64,000 nucleotides of DNA from Streptomyces sp. A0642 (GCF_004795105.1 NZ_SSBL01000023.1:60473-124472); one strand, 5' to 3'; shown: positions 42,127-50,277, counted from the first letter of the stretch. Notes: generated from the letters alone by a model not told the origin. Translations and numbers: made by a program.

Positions 42127-43086
42127 CTACGCTTCGATCCTGTTTGCGGATCGAAGTCGGGCGAAACTTCGGGCCAGGAGTCTTGACACATGCATCTGGG
42201 AGACTCCGAGTTCGGCGCTGATCTGGGACTGCGTCAGATTGCTGTAGTACCGCAGCAGCAGGATCCGCTGCTCGCGTTCGGGCAGTTGTACGAGCAGGTG
42301 CCGGACCAGGTCGCGGTGCTCGACGCCGGCCAGGGCCGGGTCCTCGTAGCCGAGCCGGTCCAGCAGGCCGGGCAGCCCGTCGCCCTCCTGGGCGGCTTCC
42401 AGCGAGGTCGCGTGGTACGAGCGGCCCGCCTCGATGCAGGCCAGCACCTCGTCCTCGGAGATCTTCAGCCGCGCGGCGATCTCCGCGGTGGTGGGGGAGC
42501 GGCCGTGGGCGGTCGTCAGGTCCTCGGTGGCACCGGTGACCTGGACCCAGAGCTCGTGCAGCCGGCGCGGTACGTGGACGGTCCGCACGTTGTCCCGGAA
42601 GTACCGCTTGATCTCACCGACGACGGTCGGCATCGCGAAGGTGGGGAACTGGACCCCGCGTTCGGGGTCGAACCGGTCGATGGCGTTGATGAGGCCGATC
42701 GTGCCGACCTGGACGACGTCCTCCATCGGCTCGTTGCGGCTCCGGAACCGCGCGGCGGCGTACCGCACGAGAGGCAGGTTCGCCTCGATCAGCGCCGCCC
42801 GGACCCGCCCGTGCTCCGCGGTGCCCGGCTCCAGCCCCTGGAGCCGGCCGAAGAGGACCTGGGTGAGCGCCCTGGTGTCGGCGCCCCGGGTCCTGGCGGG
42901 TGCGACGGTGTCGTCGGGCGTCTCGGTCTGGATCGTCTGGACCGCCTGTGCGGTCTGTGCGGTCTGGACCGTCCGGGCGGTCGCGGTCTGGGCGGCCTGG
43001 GCCGTCCGGACCGGTTGGCCCGCCTGGATCGGCTGGGCCGCCTGGACGGTCTGGGGAGGCACTTGAGGCGCTGTACTGGCCGGCAC
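42127..43086 (-). CDS. sigF: RNA polymerase sigma factor SigF (sporulation-type)
   Basis: 319 residues, GTG start. An N-terminal Gln/Thr/Ala-rich extension (about 1-70, TAQAAQTATARTVQTAQTAQ) precedes a complete SigB/F/G sigma: LPLVRYAAARFRSRNEPMED, TIGLINAIDRFDPERGVQFP, region 3, and region 4 with LRYYSNLTQSQISAELGVSQ. The core is very similar to the downstream sigN product, so the two are tandem duplicates. In S. coelicolor SigF is needed late in spore maturation, and its N-terminus is likewise extended. The short TAQ/VQT repeats may vary in length. Confidence 0.87.
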   Translation of the reverse strand: MPASTAPQVPPQTVQAAQPIQAGQPVRTAQAAQTATARTVQTAQTAQAVQTIQTETPDDTVAPARTRGADTRALTQVLFGRLQGLEPGTAEHGRVRAALIEANLPLVRYAAARFRSRNEPMEDVVQVGTIGLINAIDRFDPERGVQFPTFAMPTVVGEIKRYFRDNVRTVHVPRRLHELWVQVTGATEDLTTAHGRSPTTAEIAARLKISEDEVLACIEAGRSYHATSLEAAQEGDGLPGLLDRLGYEDPALAGVEHRDLVRHLLVQLPEREQRILLLRYYSNLTQSQISAELGVSQMHVSRLLARSFARLRSANRIEA

Positions 43087-43221
43087 GGTGACGCCACCCC
43101 TTCGCGGTCAACTTCGGTCAACTCATCCGTCAAAAGCGGTCATAGCATCACAAGACATGTCCACTATGTGCAAGCACCCCATAGCGCCGTGTTGACCTCG
43201 AATCGGTTTAAACACAAAGAA

Positions 43222-43248
43222 AGCCCCTCACCGCCATGGTGAGGGGCT
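43222..43248 (-). terminator. Intrinsic terminator after the Dabb gene
   Basis: AGCCCCTCACC (43222-43232) and GGTGAGGGGCT (43238-43248) form a perfect 11-bp stem with a 5-nt loop. On the minus strand it is followed by TTTCTTTGTGTTT, a clear U-rich tail, 17 bp after the stop of the gene at 43265. Confidence 0.9.
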
Positions 43249-43264
43249 CGCAGGGCCGAAGCCG

Positions 43265-43558
43265 TCAGAACGGGTAGTCCGCGATCACCCAGGTGGCGAA
43301 TTCACGCCACTGCGCGGCGGCGGCCTGGTGGGCCGGATGCTCGATGTAGCTCTTGAGCGCGGCCTCGTCGGCGACGGCGGAGTTGATGGCGAAGTCGTAG
43401 GCGATCGGCCGGTCGGTGATGTTCCAGGCGCACTCCCAGAACTCCAGCCCGGGCACCTTGTCCGCCAGCCCCCGGAAGGCCTCCGCGCCCGCGACGACCC
43501 GCGGATCGTCCCGCTCGACGCCGTCGTTCAGCTTGAACAGGACCAGATGGCGGATCAT
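43265..43558 (-). CDS. Dabb (stress-responsive A/B barrel) family protein
   Basis: 97 residues, ATG. Ferredoxin-like alpha/beta barrel of the Dabb family: MIRHLVLFKLNDGVERDDPR at the start, VPGLEFWECAWNITDRPIAY and DFAINSAVADEAALKSYIEH with HPAHQAAAAQW. Members are small dimers, some binding or cyclising polyketides, most of unknown role in the stress response. Followed by a strong terminator. Confidence 0.9.
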   Translation of the reverse strand: MIRHLVLFKLNDGVERDDPRVVAGAEAFRGLADKVPGLEFWECAWNITDRPIAYDFAINSAVADEAALKSYIEHPAHQAAAAQWREFATWVIADYPF

Positions 43559-43568
43559 GGGGTTACTC

Positions 43569-43733
43569 CTACTTCACGAGCTCGGACATGAAGTCGCCGA
43601 CGCCCTGTGCGGCGTCCGAAACGCCTTCGAACCCTACCTGGACGAGGTCGGCGGCCCGGGCGGGGGACGTGATGATCGTGTACAGCACGAAGACGACTAT
43701 CACGTAGAGAGCGATCTTCTTCGCTTGCACCAT
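43569..43733 (-). CDS. Small secreted or membrane-anchored peptide
   Basis: 54 residues, ATG at 43733 with AGGGG upstream; longer starts to 43841 are unsupported. MVQAKKIALYVIVVFVLYTI forms one hydrophobic helix, followed by SPARAAD, a possible signal-peptidase site, and an acidic tail (VGFEGVSDAAQGVGDFMSEL). Ten bp upstream of the Dabb gene on the same strand, so probably cotranscribed. Function unknown. Confidence 0.65.
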   Translation of the reverse strand: MVQAKKIALYVIVVFVLYTIITSPARAADLVQVGFEGVSDAAQGVGDFMSELVK

Positions 43734-44266
43734 CAGCCCCTGACTCCCCTTCGATCCCCTGTGCGGTCGGGCGAGTCTATCCGCACGTATGGCCGTATCG
43801 GCCTGTTGTTTCCGATCACTCATGCGGTCTTTAAGGACCAAGGACCCGGCGATCGGGGCCCTTTGCCCGCCCGCGCGGCTTGTGCGCCGCGGCAGGATGG
43901 AGGTGAGCCCAGCGGATTCGGCAGGAATCCGAGGGGCGAGGAACAGGACCTCACTGTGGGTCCCGCCGCGGCCTCCCCCGATCGCGGCAAGGACCGGCAG
44001 GTCCTGTTCTCACCGGGGGAGGCGGCTTGTCCCCCCGATGCCGCCTCCCCCGACCTGCATCCACGGCCATGGCCCCGGACCCGACCGCCGTCGGACCCGG
44101 GGCCACTGTCGTACCCGCCGCACGCCGGCCGGACGGAATCGGCCGGGCGCTTGCGGCCGGGCGGCCCCGCTCCGGGAGCCAGCGGTGCGGGCGGCGCCGG
44201 TACGGGCGCGATCGGCCGGGCGTCAGCGTCAGCGGCACGGCCGCCAGCGGCACGGGCGGAAAACTC
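43734..44266. other. Gene-free stretch with an inverted repeat
   Basis: About 530 bp without a credible gene; the overlapping frames are low-complexity Arg/Pro/Gly shadows. The main feature is a perfect 13-bp inverted repeat, CGGGGGAGGCGGC at 44014-44026 and GCCGCCTCCCCCG at 44040-44052, with a third related copy (GCCGCGGCCTCCCCC) near 43966-43980. AGGACC-GGC-AGGTCCT also lies between them. A structured RNA or a decayed repeat element is possible. Confidence 0.45.
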
Positions 44267-44297
44267 GAAGGGCCCGACGCTGTGCGTCGGGCCCTTC
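44267..44297 (-). terminator. Terminator after tRNA-Ser(CGA)
   Basis: GAAGGGCCCGACGC (44267-44280) and GCGTCGGGCCCTTC (44284-44297) form a perfect 14-bp stem with a TGT loop. On the minus strand it is followed by GAGTTTTCC. It starts 8 bp after the tRNA 3' end. Confidence 0.9.
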
Positions 44298-44304
44298 ATA
44301 AGAG

Positions 44305-44389
44305 CGGTAGCGGAGGGATTTGAACCCTCGGTGAGTTTCCCCACACTCGCTTTCGAGGCGAGCTCCTTCGGCCGCTCGGACACGCTACC
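44305..44389 (-). tRNA. tRNA-Ser(CGA)
   Basis: 85 nt class II tRNA on the minus strand. Acceptor GGTAGCG (5' end at 44389) pairs with CGCTACC (44306-44312 as read on the plus strand), discriminator G. Anticodon CGA at 44353-44355, loop CTCGAAA, long variable arm. Reads UCG. Confidence 0.97.
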
Positions 44390-44467
44390 GAGAGAGAGCT
44401 TAGACCATCTCGGCCGTCCGTCGAAATCCGATTCCCCGCACGACCGCGGCGATGCCGTGGGCGCAGG

Positions 44468-44980
44468 TCAGCGGTCGCGGAAGAAGGCCGTCAGGAGCGC
44501 CGCGCAGTCCGTCTCCAGGACGCCGTGGATCACCTCGGGGCGGTGGTTGAGCCGGCGGTCCCGTACGACGTCCCAGAGGGAGCCGGCCGCTCCGGCCTTC
44601 TCGTCCCGGGCGCCGTAGACGACCCGGCCCACGCGGGACTGCACCAGGGCGCCCGCGCACATCGTGCAGGGCTCCAGGGTGACGACGAGGGTGCATCCGG
44701 ACAGCCGCCACGCGCCCAGGGCGGCGGCGGCCCGGCGCAGCGCGAGGACCTCGGCGTGCGCGGTGGGGTCGCCGGTCGCCTCACGTTCGTTGTGGCCCGT
44801 GGCGAGCAGTGCGCCGTCCGGGGCGAGGACGACGGCGCCGACCGGCACATCGCCGGCCGCCGCCGCCCGGGCGGCCTCGTCCAGGGCGCGGCGCATGGGC
44901 GCCCGCCACGGGTCCCGTACGGGATCGTGCAAGGGGTGCTGCGCTGGGGACGGGTCGTGCGGGTGCGGTGCTTCGGTCAC
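44468..44980 (-). CDS. tadA: tRNA-specific adenosine-34 deaminase TadA
   Basis: 170 residues, GTG start, the usual length. Zinc-deaminase motifs are complete: HAEVLALRRAAAALG carries the His ligand and catalytic Glu, and TLEPCTMCAGALVQSRVGRV the PCxxC ligands. VYGARDEKAGAAGSLWDVVR is typical of TadA rather than cytosine deaminases. It converts A34 to inosine in tRNA-Arg(ACG), whose gene lies at 14356-14428. The upstream gene, 9 bp away, encodes the actinobacterial deaminase-associated protein. Confidence 0.92.
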   Translation of the reverse strand: MTEAPHPHDPSPAQHPLHDPVRDPWRAPMRRALDEAARAAAAGDVPVGAVVLAPDGALLATGHNEREATGDPTAHAEVLALRRAAAALGAWRLSGCTLVVTLEPCTMCAGALVQSRVGRVVYGARDEKAGAAGSLWDVVRDRRLNHRPEVIHGVLETDCAALLTAFFRDR

Positions 44981-44989
44981 CCGCGGACC

Positions 44990-45562
44990 CTAACGGACGG
45001 TCTCCAGGACCTCGGCCGCTCCCAGCGCGTCCGCGATCTCCGCCAGGGCGTCCGTCCGCAGCATCAGCAGCTCCGCCTCGGGCAGCCCGAGGTCGGAGAG
45101 CACCCCGGTGTCGCCGAGCGGACCGGCCGGTACGGCGTCGGCGTCCGGCCCGTCGTCATCGTCGTCGGTGGCGTGGTCGGTGTCGGTGTCGGAATGGCCG
45201 GGGGGTCCGGGTTCGCCGTCCTCCGTACCGTCGAGGCCGACGAGTTCCTCGAGGGCGGCGATCGAGTCCTCGGCCTCGGGTTCGCGGCCGAGCAGTTCAT
45301 CGGTGAGCAGGATCTCCCCGTACGAGGAGCGGGCGGCTGCGGAGGCGTTGGAGACGAAGATGCGCGGGTCCTCCTCACCGTCCACCCGGACGACGCCGAA
45401 CCAGGCGTCCTCCTGCTCGATGTAGACGAGCACCGTGTCCTCGTCCATCGAGGCGTCACGGGCCAGATCCGTCAGGTCGGACAGGGTCTCCACATCGTCC
45501 AGCTCCGTGTCGCTCGCTTCCCACCCGTCTTCGGTGCGCGCGAGCAGTGCGGCGAAGTACAC
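44990..45562 (-). CDS. tRNA adenosine deaminase-associated protein
   Basis: 190 residues, GTG start with GGGAGAG about 7 bp upstream. N-terminal part MYFAALLARTEDGWEASDTE and a conserved middle (VLVYIEQEDAWFGVVRVDGE) match the protein that accompanies tadA in actinobacteria. An acidic low-complexity stretch (about 118-145, DTDTDHATDDDDDGPDADA) separates it from a helical C-terminus rich in Leu. Its role next to TadA is not established; it is placed by context. Confidence 0.8.
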   Translation of the reverse strand: MYFAALLARTEDGWEASDTELDDVETLSDLTDLARDASMDEDTVLVYIEQEDAWFGVVRVDGEEDPRIFVSNASAAARSSYGEILLTDELLGREPEAEDSIAALEELVGLDGTEDGEPGPPGHSDTDTDHATDDDDDGPDADAVPAGPLGDTGVLSDLGLPEAELLMLRTDALAEIADALGAAEVLETVR

Positions 45563-45809
45563 CGTGACTCTCCCACTGTCTGAGAGGCTCTCGTTCGGAT
45601 CGGGCCGGATCACGCAGCGGAGTCCGATCCCAACGAAAGACCCTGGGTGTGTCGGTCCGGCGGGAGGCAGTCGGTGCTCCGGCTGCCCTGCGTCCCGCCC
45701 ATCGGAATCGTGGCAGATACGAGGGCTCCGCGAGAGCAGTTCCGCCGTTGCGTCGGCCATCAGTTCTCTCCGACGCCGCCACCTGGGGGTTTCTCCGGCG
45801 GTCGGACGC

Positions 45810-46043
45810 CTACCAGCGGAACGTCCGCATCCGCATGGCCTGGCGCATTCTGGCGGCTTTGACCCGGCGCGGCTGGACCCGGTCGCGGAGCGCCTTGGCC
45901 TCGTTGAGCTCGCGGAGGAACTGGGCGCGGCGTCTGCGTCGCTGCGCCTCTGTCTCCGGCGCGTCCTGCGCCTCTGTCTCCGGCGCGTCCTGCGCCTCCT
46001 GCGGGTCCGGGCCGCCCCGCTGCTGCTTCGCCCCGTCCGGCAT
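45810..46043 (-). CDS. Small basic protein of unknown function
   Basis: 77 residues, ATG at 46043. Two exact QDAPETEA repeats (24-bp units, around 45949-45995) in the N-terminal half, then a highly basic helical tail, RRRRRAQFLRELNEAKALRD followed by RVKAARMRQAMRMRTFRW. The C-terminal block looks conserved-like and could bind nucleic acid. Divergent from upp, 103 bp away. I do not recognise it. Confidence 0.6.
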   Translation of the reverse strand: MPDGAKQQRGGPDPQEAQDAPETEAQDAPETEAQRRRRRAQFLRELNEAKALRDRVQPRRVKAARMRQAMRMRTFRW

Positions 46044-46146
46044 CGGCTCATCACCCCCAGGCTGGGTCCTTATGCCCCCACCTTCCCTCCGAAGGTGCGG
46101 TTGATGCCAGCGCACGGGCACGGGCCGCGCGGTTACTGTTGGTGCC

Positions 46147-46782
46147 ATGCGGATCCACGTCGTCGACCACCCGCTGGTCGCGCACAAACTCACCACCCTG
46201 CGCGACAAGCGCACCGACTCCCCGACCTTCCGGCGCCTCGCCGACGAGCTGGTCACCCTGCTCGCGTACGAGGCCACCCGCGATGTGCGCACCGAACAGG
46301 TCGACATCGAGACCCCGGTGACGGCCACCACCGGCGTGAAGCTGTCGCACCCGCGGCCCCTGGTCGTGCCGATCCTGCGGGCCGGTCTCGGCATGCTCGA
46401 CGGCATGGTGCGCCTGCTGCCGACCGCCGAGGTGGGCTTCCTGGGCATGATCCGCGACGAGGAGACGCTCCAGGCGTCCACCTACGCGACCCGTATGCCG
46501 GAGGACCTCTCGGGCCGCCAGGTGTACGTCCTGGACCCGATGCTCGCCACCGGCGGCACCCTGGTCGCGGCCATCCAGGAGCTGATCAAGCGGGGTGCGG
46601 ACGACGTCACCGCGGTCGTGCTGCTCGCGGCGCCCGAGGGCGTCGAGGTGATGGAGCGCGAGCTGGCGGGGACGCCGGTCACCGTGGTCACCGCCTCGGT
46701 CGACGAGCGGCTCAACGAGAACGGCTACATCGTGCCGGGCCTGGGCGACGCGGGGGACCGGATGTACGGCACCGCCGGATAG
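46147..46782 (+). CDS. upp: Uracil phosphoribosyltransferase
   Basis: 211 residues, normal for Upp. N-terminal MRIHVVDHPLVAHKLTTLRD, the PRPP-binding loop VYVLDPMLATGGTLVAAIQE (about 124-143) and the C-terminal uracil-binding GYIVPGLGDAGDRMYGT are diagnostic. Converts uracil and PRPP to UMP in pyrimidine salvage. Single-gene unit, divergent from a small basic protein, followed by a short tandem-repeat stretch. Confidence 0.97.
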   Translation: MRIHVVDHPLVAHKLTTLRDKRTDSPTFRRLADELVTLLAYEATRDVRTEQVDIETPVTATTGVKLSHPRPLVVPILRAGLGMLDGMVRLLPTAEVGFLGMIRDEETLQASTYATRMPEDLSGRQVYVLDPMLATGGTLVAAIQELIKRGADDVTAVVLLAAPEGVEVMERELAGTPVTVVTASVDERLNENGYIVPGLGDAGDRMYGTAG

Positions 46783-46833
46783 CGGTCAGCAGCATGTGGG
46801 ACGGCGACGGCCGGGGCGCTCCAGGAGCACCCC

Positions 46834-46942
46834 GGCCGTCGTGTTCGTCGGGGCACTGCGGGAGTCCCGGCCGTCGTGTTCGTCCGGGCGCTCCGGGAGT
46901 CCCGTGGCCGACGTGTTCGTCCGGGCGCTCCTGCCCTGCCCC
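46834..46942. repeat. Degenerate 35-37 bp tandem repeats after upp
   Basis: Three units starting at 46834, 46869 and 46906, each GGCCGTCGTGTTCGTC-type followed by a CGGGCGCTCCGGGAGTCCC-type half. The rest of the 242-bp gap between upp and the LytR_C gene (46943-47024) contains CTGCCCCGGGGCAG, a small palindrome, and nothing else I can name. Confidence 0.65.
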
Positions 46943-47024
46943 GGGGCAGGGCCGTGTCAGGCCCGTCCGCCGCGTGCCGTCCAGGAGCACCCGGGGCGTC
47001 GCGTCCGGCCGCCCGGTGCGGGCC

Positions 47025-47651
47025 TCAGCAGGAGGACGGTGCCGGGGCCGGCTTCGTCAGCGCGGTCAGCGCGGTGGCGGCCGCCTGCGGGGTGCTGAAC
47101 GCCTTGAACTTCGTGCCGATGATCAGATCGACGTCCCCGCTCTTGCGTGCGTCGGTCTTCGTCGCCGCTCCGGGCAACTGCGTGCCGAGTACGGGGAACG
47201 TGCCGTTGGCCGCGGTCGGGGCGCCCAGCAGCAGACCGGTGCCGGGGACCTTCTTGTCGTACGCGGCGGTGGCGTTGCCCACCTTGCCGATGGTGAAGCC
47301 GCGCTTCTTCAGCTCGTCGGCCGCCGCCTTGGCCAGTCCGCCACGCGGGGTCGCGTTGTAGACGTTGACCGTGATCTTGGCGGGCTTCGGCAGGATCTTC
47401 GCGGGCGCGGGCGCGGACGCCTTGGCGCTCGGGCAGTCCGCCTTGCGGTCGGCGGCACTGGCCTGCTTGTCGCCACCCGTGAAGACATCGATGAGCTGCA
47501 GCGTGCCCCATCCGGCGAGCCCGAGGGCGGCCACGGAGGCGACGGTCGCGAGGACCAGTTTGCTGCGGCGGCGGGGGCGCCGCATACGCGGGTACTTGTC
47601 ACCCGTGATGCGGTACTTTCCGCCCATGCCGGGGGGAGTGAGCATGCTCAT
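47025..47651 (-). CDS. Membrane-anchored LytR_C-domain protein
   Basis: 208 residues, ATG at 47651. A basic cytosolic start (PRMRRPRRRSK), one TM helix about 31-54 (LVLATVASVAALGLAGWGTL), an Ala/Lys/Pro linker, and the LytR C-terminal domain from about 90 on: KITVNVYNATPRGGLAKAAA, ELKKRGFTIGKVGNA and VDLIIGTKFKAF. This domain also occurs alone, without the LytR-CpsA-Psr ligase, as in this case. Probably a cell-envelope protein; a terminal Cys (SSC) is present. Its function without the catalytic domain is unknown. Confidence 0.85.
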   Translation of the reverse strand: MSMLTPPGMGGKYRITGDKYPRMRRPRRRSKLVLATVASVAALGLAGWGTLQLIDVFTGGDKQASAADRKADCPSAKASAPAPAKILPKPAKITVNVYNATPRGGLAKAAADELKKRGFTIGKVGNATAAYDKKVPGTGLLLGAPTAANGTFPVLGTQLPGAATKTDARKSGDVDLIIGTKFKAFSTPQAAATALTALTKPAPAPSSC

Positions 47652-47802
47652 GGACGAAGCGTAGTGCGACCTGGTGATGATGACTATTTGATGATCGACG
47701 GATCGCACCCGTCCGAGTACGAAAGCACCCGAACGACCCCCGTCAGTGCCCCTCGGTGCCCGGCCGACCCCGGCGGCAGCCGGTCGTGACCGGTGCGGCG
47801 CC

Positions 47803-48099
47803 TCAGCCGAGGTCGAGCACGCGGGCGTGCAGGACCTGGCGCTGCTGGAGCGCGGCGCGGACCGCGCGGTGCAGCCCGTCCTCCAGATAGAGGTCGCCCT
47901 GCCACTTCACGACGTGCGCGAACAGGTCGCCGTAGAACGTGGAGTCCTCGGCGAGGAGCGTTTCGAGGTCCAGTTGGCCCTTGGTGGTGACGAGCTGGTC
48001 GAGGCGGACCGGGCGCGGCGCGACATCCGCCCACTGCCGGGTGCTTTCCCGGCCGTGGTCGGGATAGGGCTGTCCATTTCCGATGCGCTTGAAGATCAC
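47803..48099 (-). CDS. Small protein with ParB-like DGxHR motif
   Basis: 98 residues, GTG start. The C-terminal half, FAHVVKWQGDLYLEDGLHRA followed by VRAALQQRQVLHARV, has the DG-x-HR motif and helix layout of ParB/sulfiredoxin-fold domains. The N-terminus MIFKRIGNGQPYPDHGREST is strongly patterned and probably conserved. Proteins like this are often labelled VapB antitoxin in Streptomyces, but no toxin gene is adjacent and I see no ribbon-helix-helix or AbrB fold. Function unknown. Confidence 0.65.
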   Translation of the reverse strand: MIFKRIGNGQPYPDHGRESTRQWADVAPRPVRLDQLVTTKGQLDLETLLAEDSTFYGDLFAHVVKWQGDLYLEDGLHRAVRAALQQRQVLHARVLDLG

Positions 48100-48275
48100 A
48101 CGGAAAGCCTACCGGTCAAGGGCCTCCGGGCGCAGCCATGGCGGGTGACTGCGACGCCGGCCGGGGAGGCATATGGGCGCCCATTCCGGAATTGAGGCCG
48201 TGACGGACGAGGGCGCGGGGCGCGCTCGCGAGGGACGAGGGCGCGGGGCGCGCGAGCGGCAGGCCCCGGCGGGGC

Positions 48276-48896
48276 TCACCTTCCCTTGGCCGCCGCCTTC
48301 GCGGCCTTCGCGCTCTGCTTGGCCTCCTGCTTGAAGGCGCGGACCTCGGCCAGCGACTCGGGGCCGGTGATGTCGGCGACCGAACGGTGCGAGCCCTCCT
48401 CTCCGTACGGTCCCGCCGCCTCCCGCCAGCCCGGCGGGCGGACCCCGAACTGCTTGCCCAGGAGCGCCAGGAAGATCTGCGCCTTCTGGGTGCCGAACCC
48501 GGGCAGGGCGTTGAGCCGTTTCCGCAGGTCTGCGCCGGTGGTGGCGCCGGTCCACACCGCACTCGCCTCGCCGTCGTACTGCGCCACCAGGTACTGGCAC
48601 AGCTGCTGCACCCGCTTGGCCATCGAACCCGGGTAGCGATGCAGGGCGGGTTTGTCGGTGAAGAGCGCGACGAAGGCCTCGGGGTCGTACGTGGCGATCT
48701 CATGGGCGTCCAGATCGTCCCCTCCCATCCGCTGCGCCAGTGCGTACGGGCCGGAGAACGCCCACTCCATCGGCACCTGCTGGTCCAGCAGCATGCCGAC
48801 GAGGGCGGCGAGCGGGCTGCGTGCGAGAAGCTCGTCCGCCTCCGGCTGCTGAGCGATCCGGAGGGTGATGTCCTGGCCCTGGTGACTGTTGGTCAT
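48276..48896 (-). CDS. HhH-GPD-type base-excision DNA repair protein
   Basis: 206 residues, ATG. Helix-hairpin-helix: RLNALPGFGTQKAQIFLALL (about 127-146) with the GPD-like helix arrangement of the endonuclease III superfamily. The catalytic Asp is not clear, and there are no Cys for an iron-sulfur cluster, so it is a short, divergent member. N-terminus PLAALVGMLLDQQVPMEWAF matches the usual LLDQQ core that wedges into DNA. Probably removes a damaged base. The C-terminus is Lys/Ala-rich (SAKAAKAAAKGR). Monocistronic. Confidence 0.82.
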   Translation of the reverse strand: MTNSHQGQDITLRIAQQPEADELLARSPLAALVGMLLDQQVPMEWAFSGPYALAQRMGGDDLDAHEIATYDPEAFVALFTDKPALHRYPGSMAKRVQQLCQYLVAQYDGEASAVWTGATTGADLRKRLNALPGFGTQKAQIFLALLGKQFGVRPPGWREAAGPYGEEGSHRSVADITGPESLAEVRAFKQEAKQSAKAAKAAAKGR

Positions 48897-49029
48897 GGAC
48901 CCGATGATTGCGAGCCGGACGGGCGACGGCCAGTGGCACCACCGCCCGTGCGACTGTTTGCAGCCGTTTGCCGACCTTCCGCGCCGTTTTCGTCGCTTCC
49001 CTGGCGTCCCGGAGAGGAGACGAGGTCCG

Positions 49030-50277
49030 TCAGCGGCCGAGGCGGTCCGCGCGCCCGTACAGATAGCGGGCCTCCGGGAGGCTCAGGGTCTTGGCGGCGG
49101 CCGAACGGTAGGCGGCGCGGGCGCCCTCCGTGTCCCCCGCCCGTTCCAGCAGGTGGGCGCGGACGGCGTCCAGGCGGTAGTGGCCCGCCAGCCGCTCCGC
49201 GAGGGCGTCGACCTCGGCCAGCCCGGCCCGCGGCCCGTGGACCATGGCGACGGCGACGGCGCGGCTCAGGGCGGCCATCGGCTCCGGGGCGATCCGTACG
49301 AGGACGTCGTACAGCGCCAGGATCTGCGGCCAGTCGGTGTCCTCGGCGCGCTCCGCCTCGTCGTGCAGGGCCGCGATGGCCGCCTGCACCTGGTACGGCC
49401 CGGCAGGGCCTTCACCCAGTGCCTCCTCGACCAGGGCGAGGCCCTCGGCGACGGCCGCCCGGTCCCAGCGGGTGCGGTCCTGCTCGTCCAGGGGGATCAG
49501 CTCGCCGTGCGCGCCGGTGCGGGCGGCGCTGCGGGCATCGGTCAGCAGCATCAGCGCCAGGAGCCCGGTCACCGCGCCGTCCCGGGGCAGCAGCCGGCGC
49601 ACCGCACGGGTCAGCCGGATCGCCTCCCGGGCCAGCCCCGCGCGGTGCAGGGACCGCCCCGAGGTGGCCGTGTAACCCTCGTTGAAGATCAGGTAGAGCA
49701 CCTGGAGCACGGCCGCCAGCCGCCTGTCCCGGTCGGCCGGTACCGGCTGGACGAAGGGGGCGCCCCGGATCCTCCGCTTCGCGCGGCTGATCCTCTGCGC
49801 CATCGTCGCCTCGGGCACCAGATGCGCCCGGGCGATCTCGGCCGTGGTCAGCCCGCCGACCGCCCGCAGCGTCAGGGCGACCTGCGCGGCCGGGGCCAGG
49901 TCCGGATGGCAGCACAGGAAGAGAAGGGTGAGGGTGTCGTCCTCGGAGGGCCCCCGGCCACCCCCCGGCACGGACGCGTCGGGCGCCGGCGCGGTGAACG
50001 CGTCCCGCGGCGTGAGCGCGGCCGCCTCCTCCTCCCGCACGCGCCGGGCGGCGTCGCTGCGGAGCCGGTCCACGAGGCGCCGGGAGGCGACCTTGATCAG
50101 CCAGCCCCGCGGATTGTCGGGCACCCCCTGCCCGGGCCACTGCCGCGCGGCGGCGATCAGGGCCTCCTGCACCGCGTCCTCGGCCGGGTCGAAGTGCCCG
50201 TACCGGCGCACCAGCGCGCCGAGGACCTGCGGGGCGTGCAGCCGCAGCAGGTCCTCGACCTCGGTGGTCCGTCTCAC
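49030..50277 (-). CDS. ECF42 RNA polymerase sigma factor with TPR-like extension
   Basis: 415 residues, GTG with GGAGG about 6 bp upstream. Sigma regions 2 (GHFDPAEDAVQEALIAAARQ) and 4 (TTAEIARAHLVPEATMAQRI) are followed by a helical C-terminal half of about 220 residues (LQVLYLIFNEGYTATSGRSL; AEVDALAERLAGHYRLDAVR) ending in YGRADRLGR. This is the ECF42 architecture, in which the extension acts as an internal regulator. The DGPF (YCII-like) protein gene immediately upstream is the partner that defines the group. Confidence 0.9.
   Translation of the reverse strand: MRRTTEVEDLLRLHAPQVLGALVRRYGHFDPAEDAVQEALIAAARQWPGQGVPDNPRGWLIKVASRRLVDRLRSDAARRVREEEAAALTPRDAFTAPAPDASVPGGGRGPSEDDTLTLLFLCCHPDLAPAAQVALTLRAVGGLTTAEIARAHLVPEATMAQRISRAKRRIRGAPFVQPVPADRDRRLAAVLQVLYLIFNEGYTATSGRSLHRAGLAREAIRLTRAVRRLLPRDGAVTGLLALMLLTDARSAARTGAHGELIPLDEQDRTRWDRAAVAEGLALVEEALGEGPAGPYQVQAAIAALHDEAERAEDTDWPQILALYDVLVRIAPEPMAALSRAVAVAMVHGPRAGLAEVDALAERLAGHYRLDAVRAHLLERAGDTEGARAAYRSAAAKTLSLPEARYLYGRADRLGR

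Noticed and set aside
47803..48099. A VapB-type toxin-antitoxin locus
   Set aside because: No PIN-domain toxin in either direction and no antitoxin DNA-binding fold; the ParB-like motif fits better.
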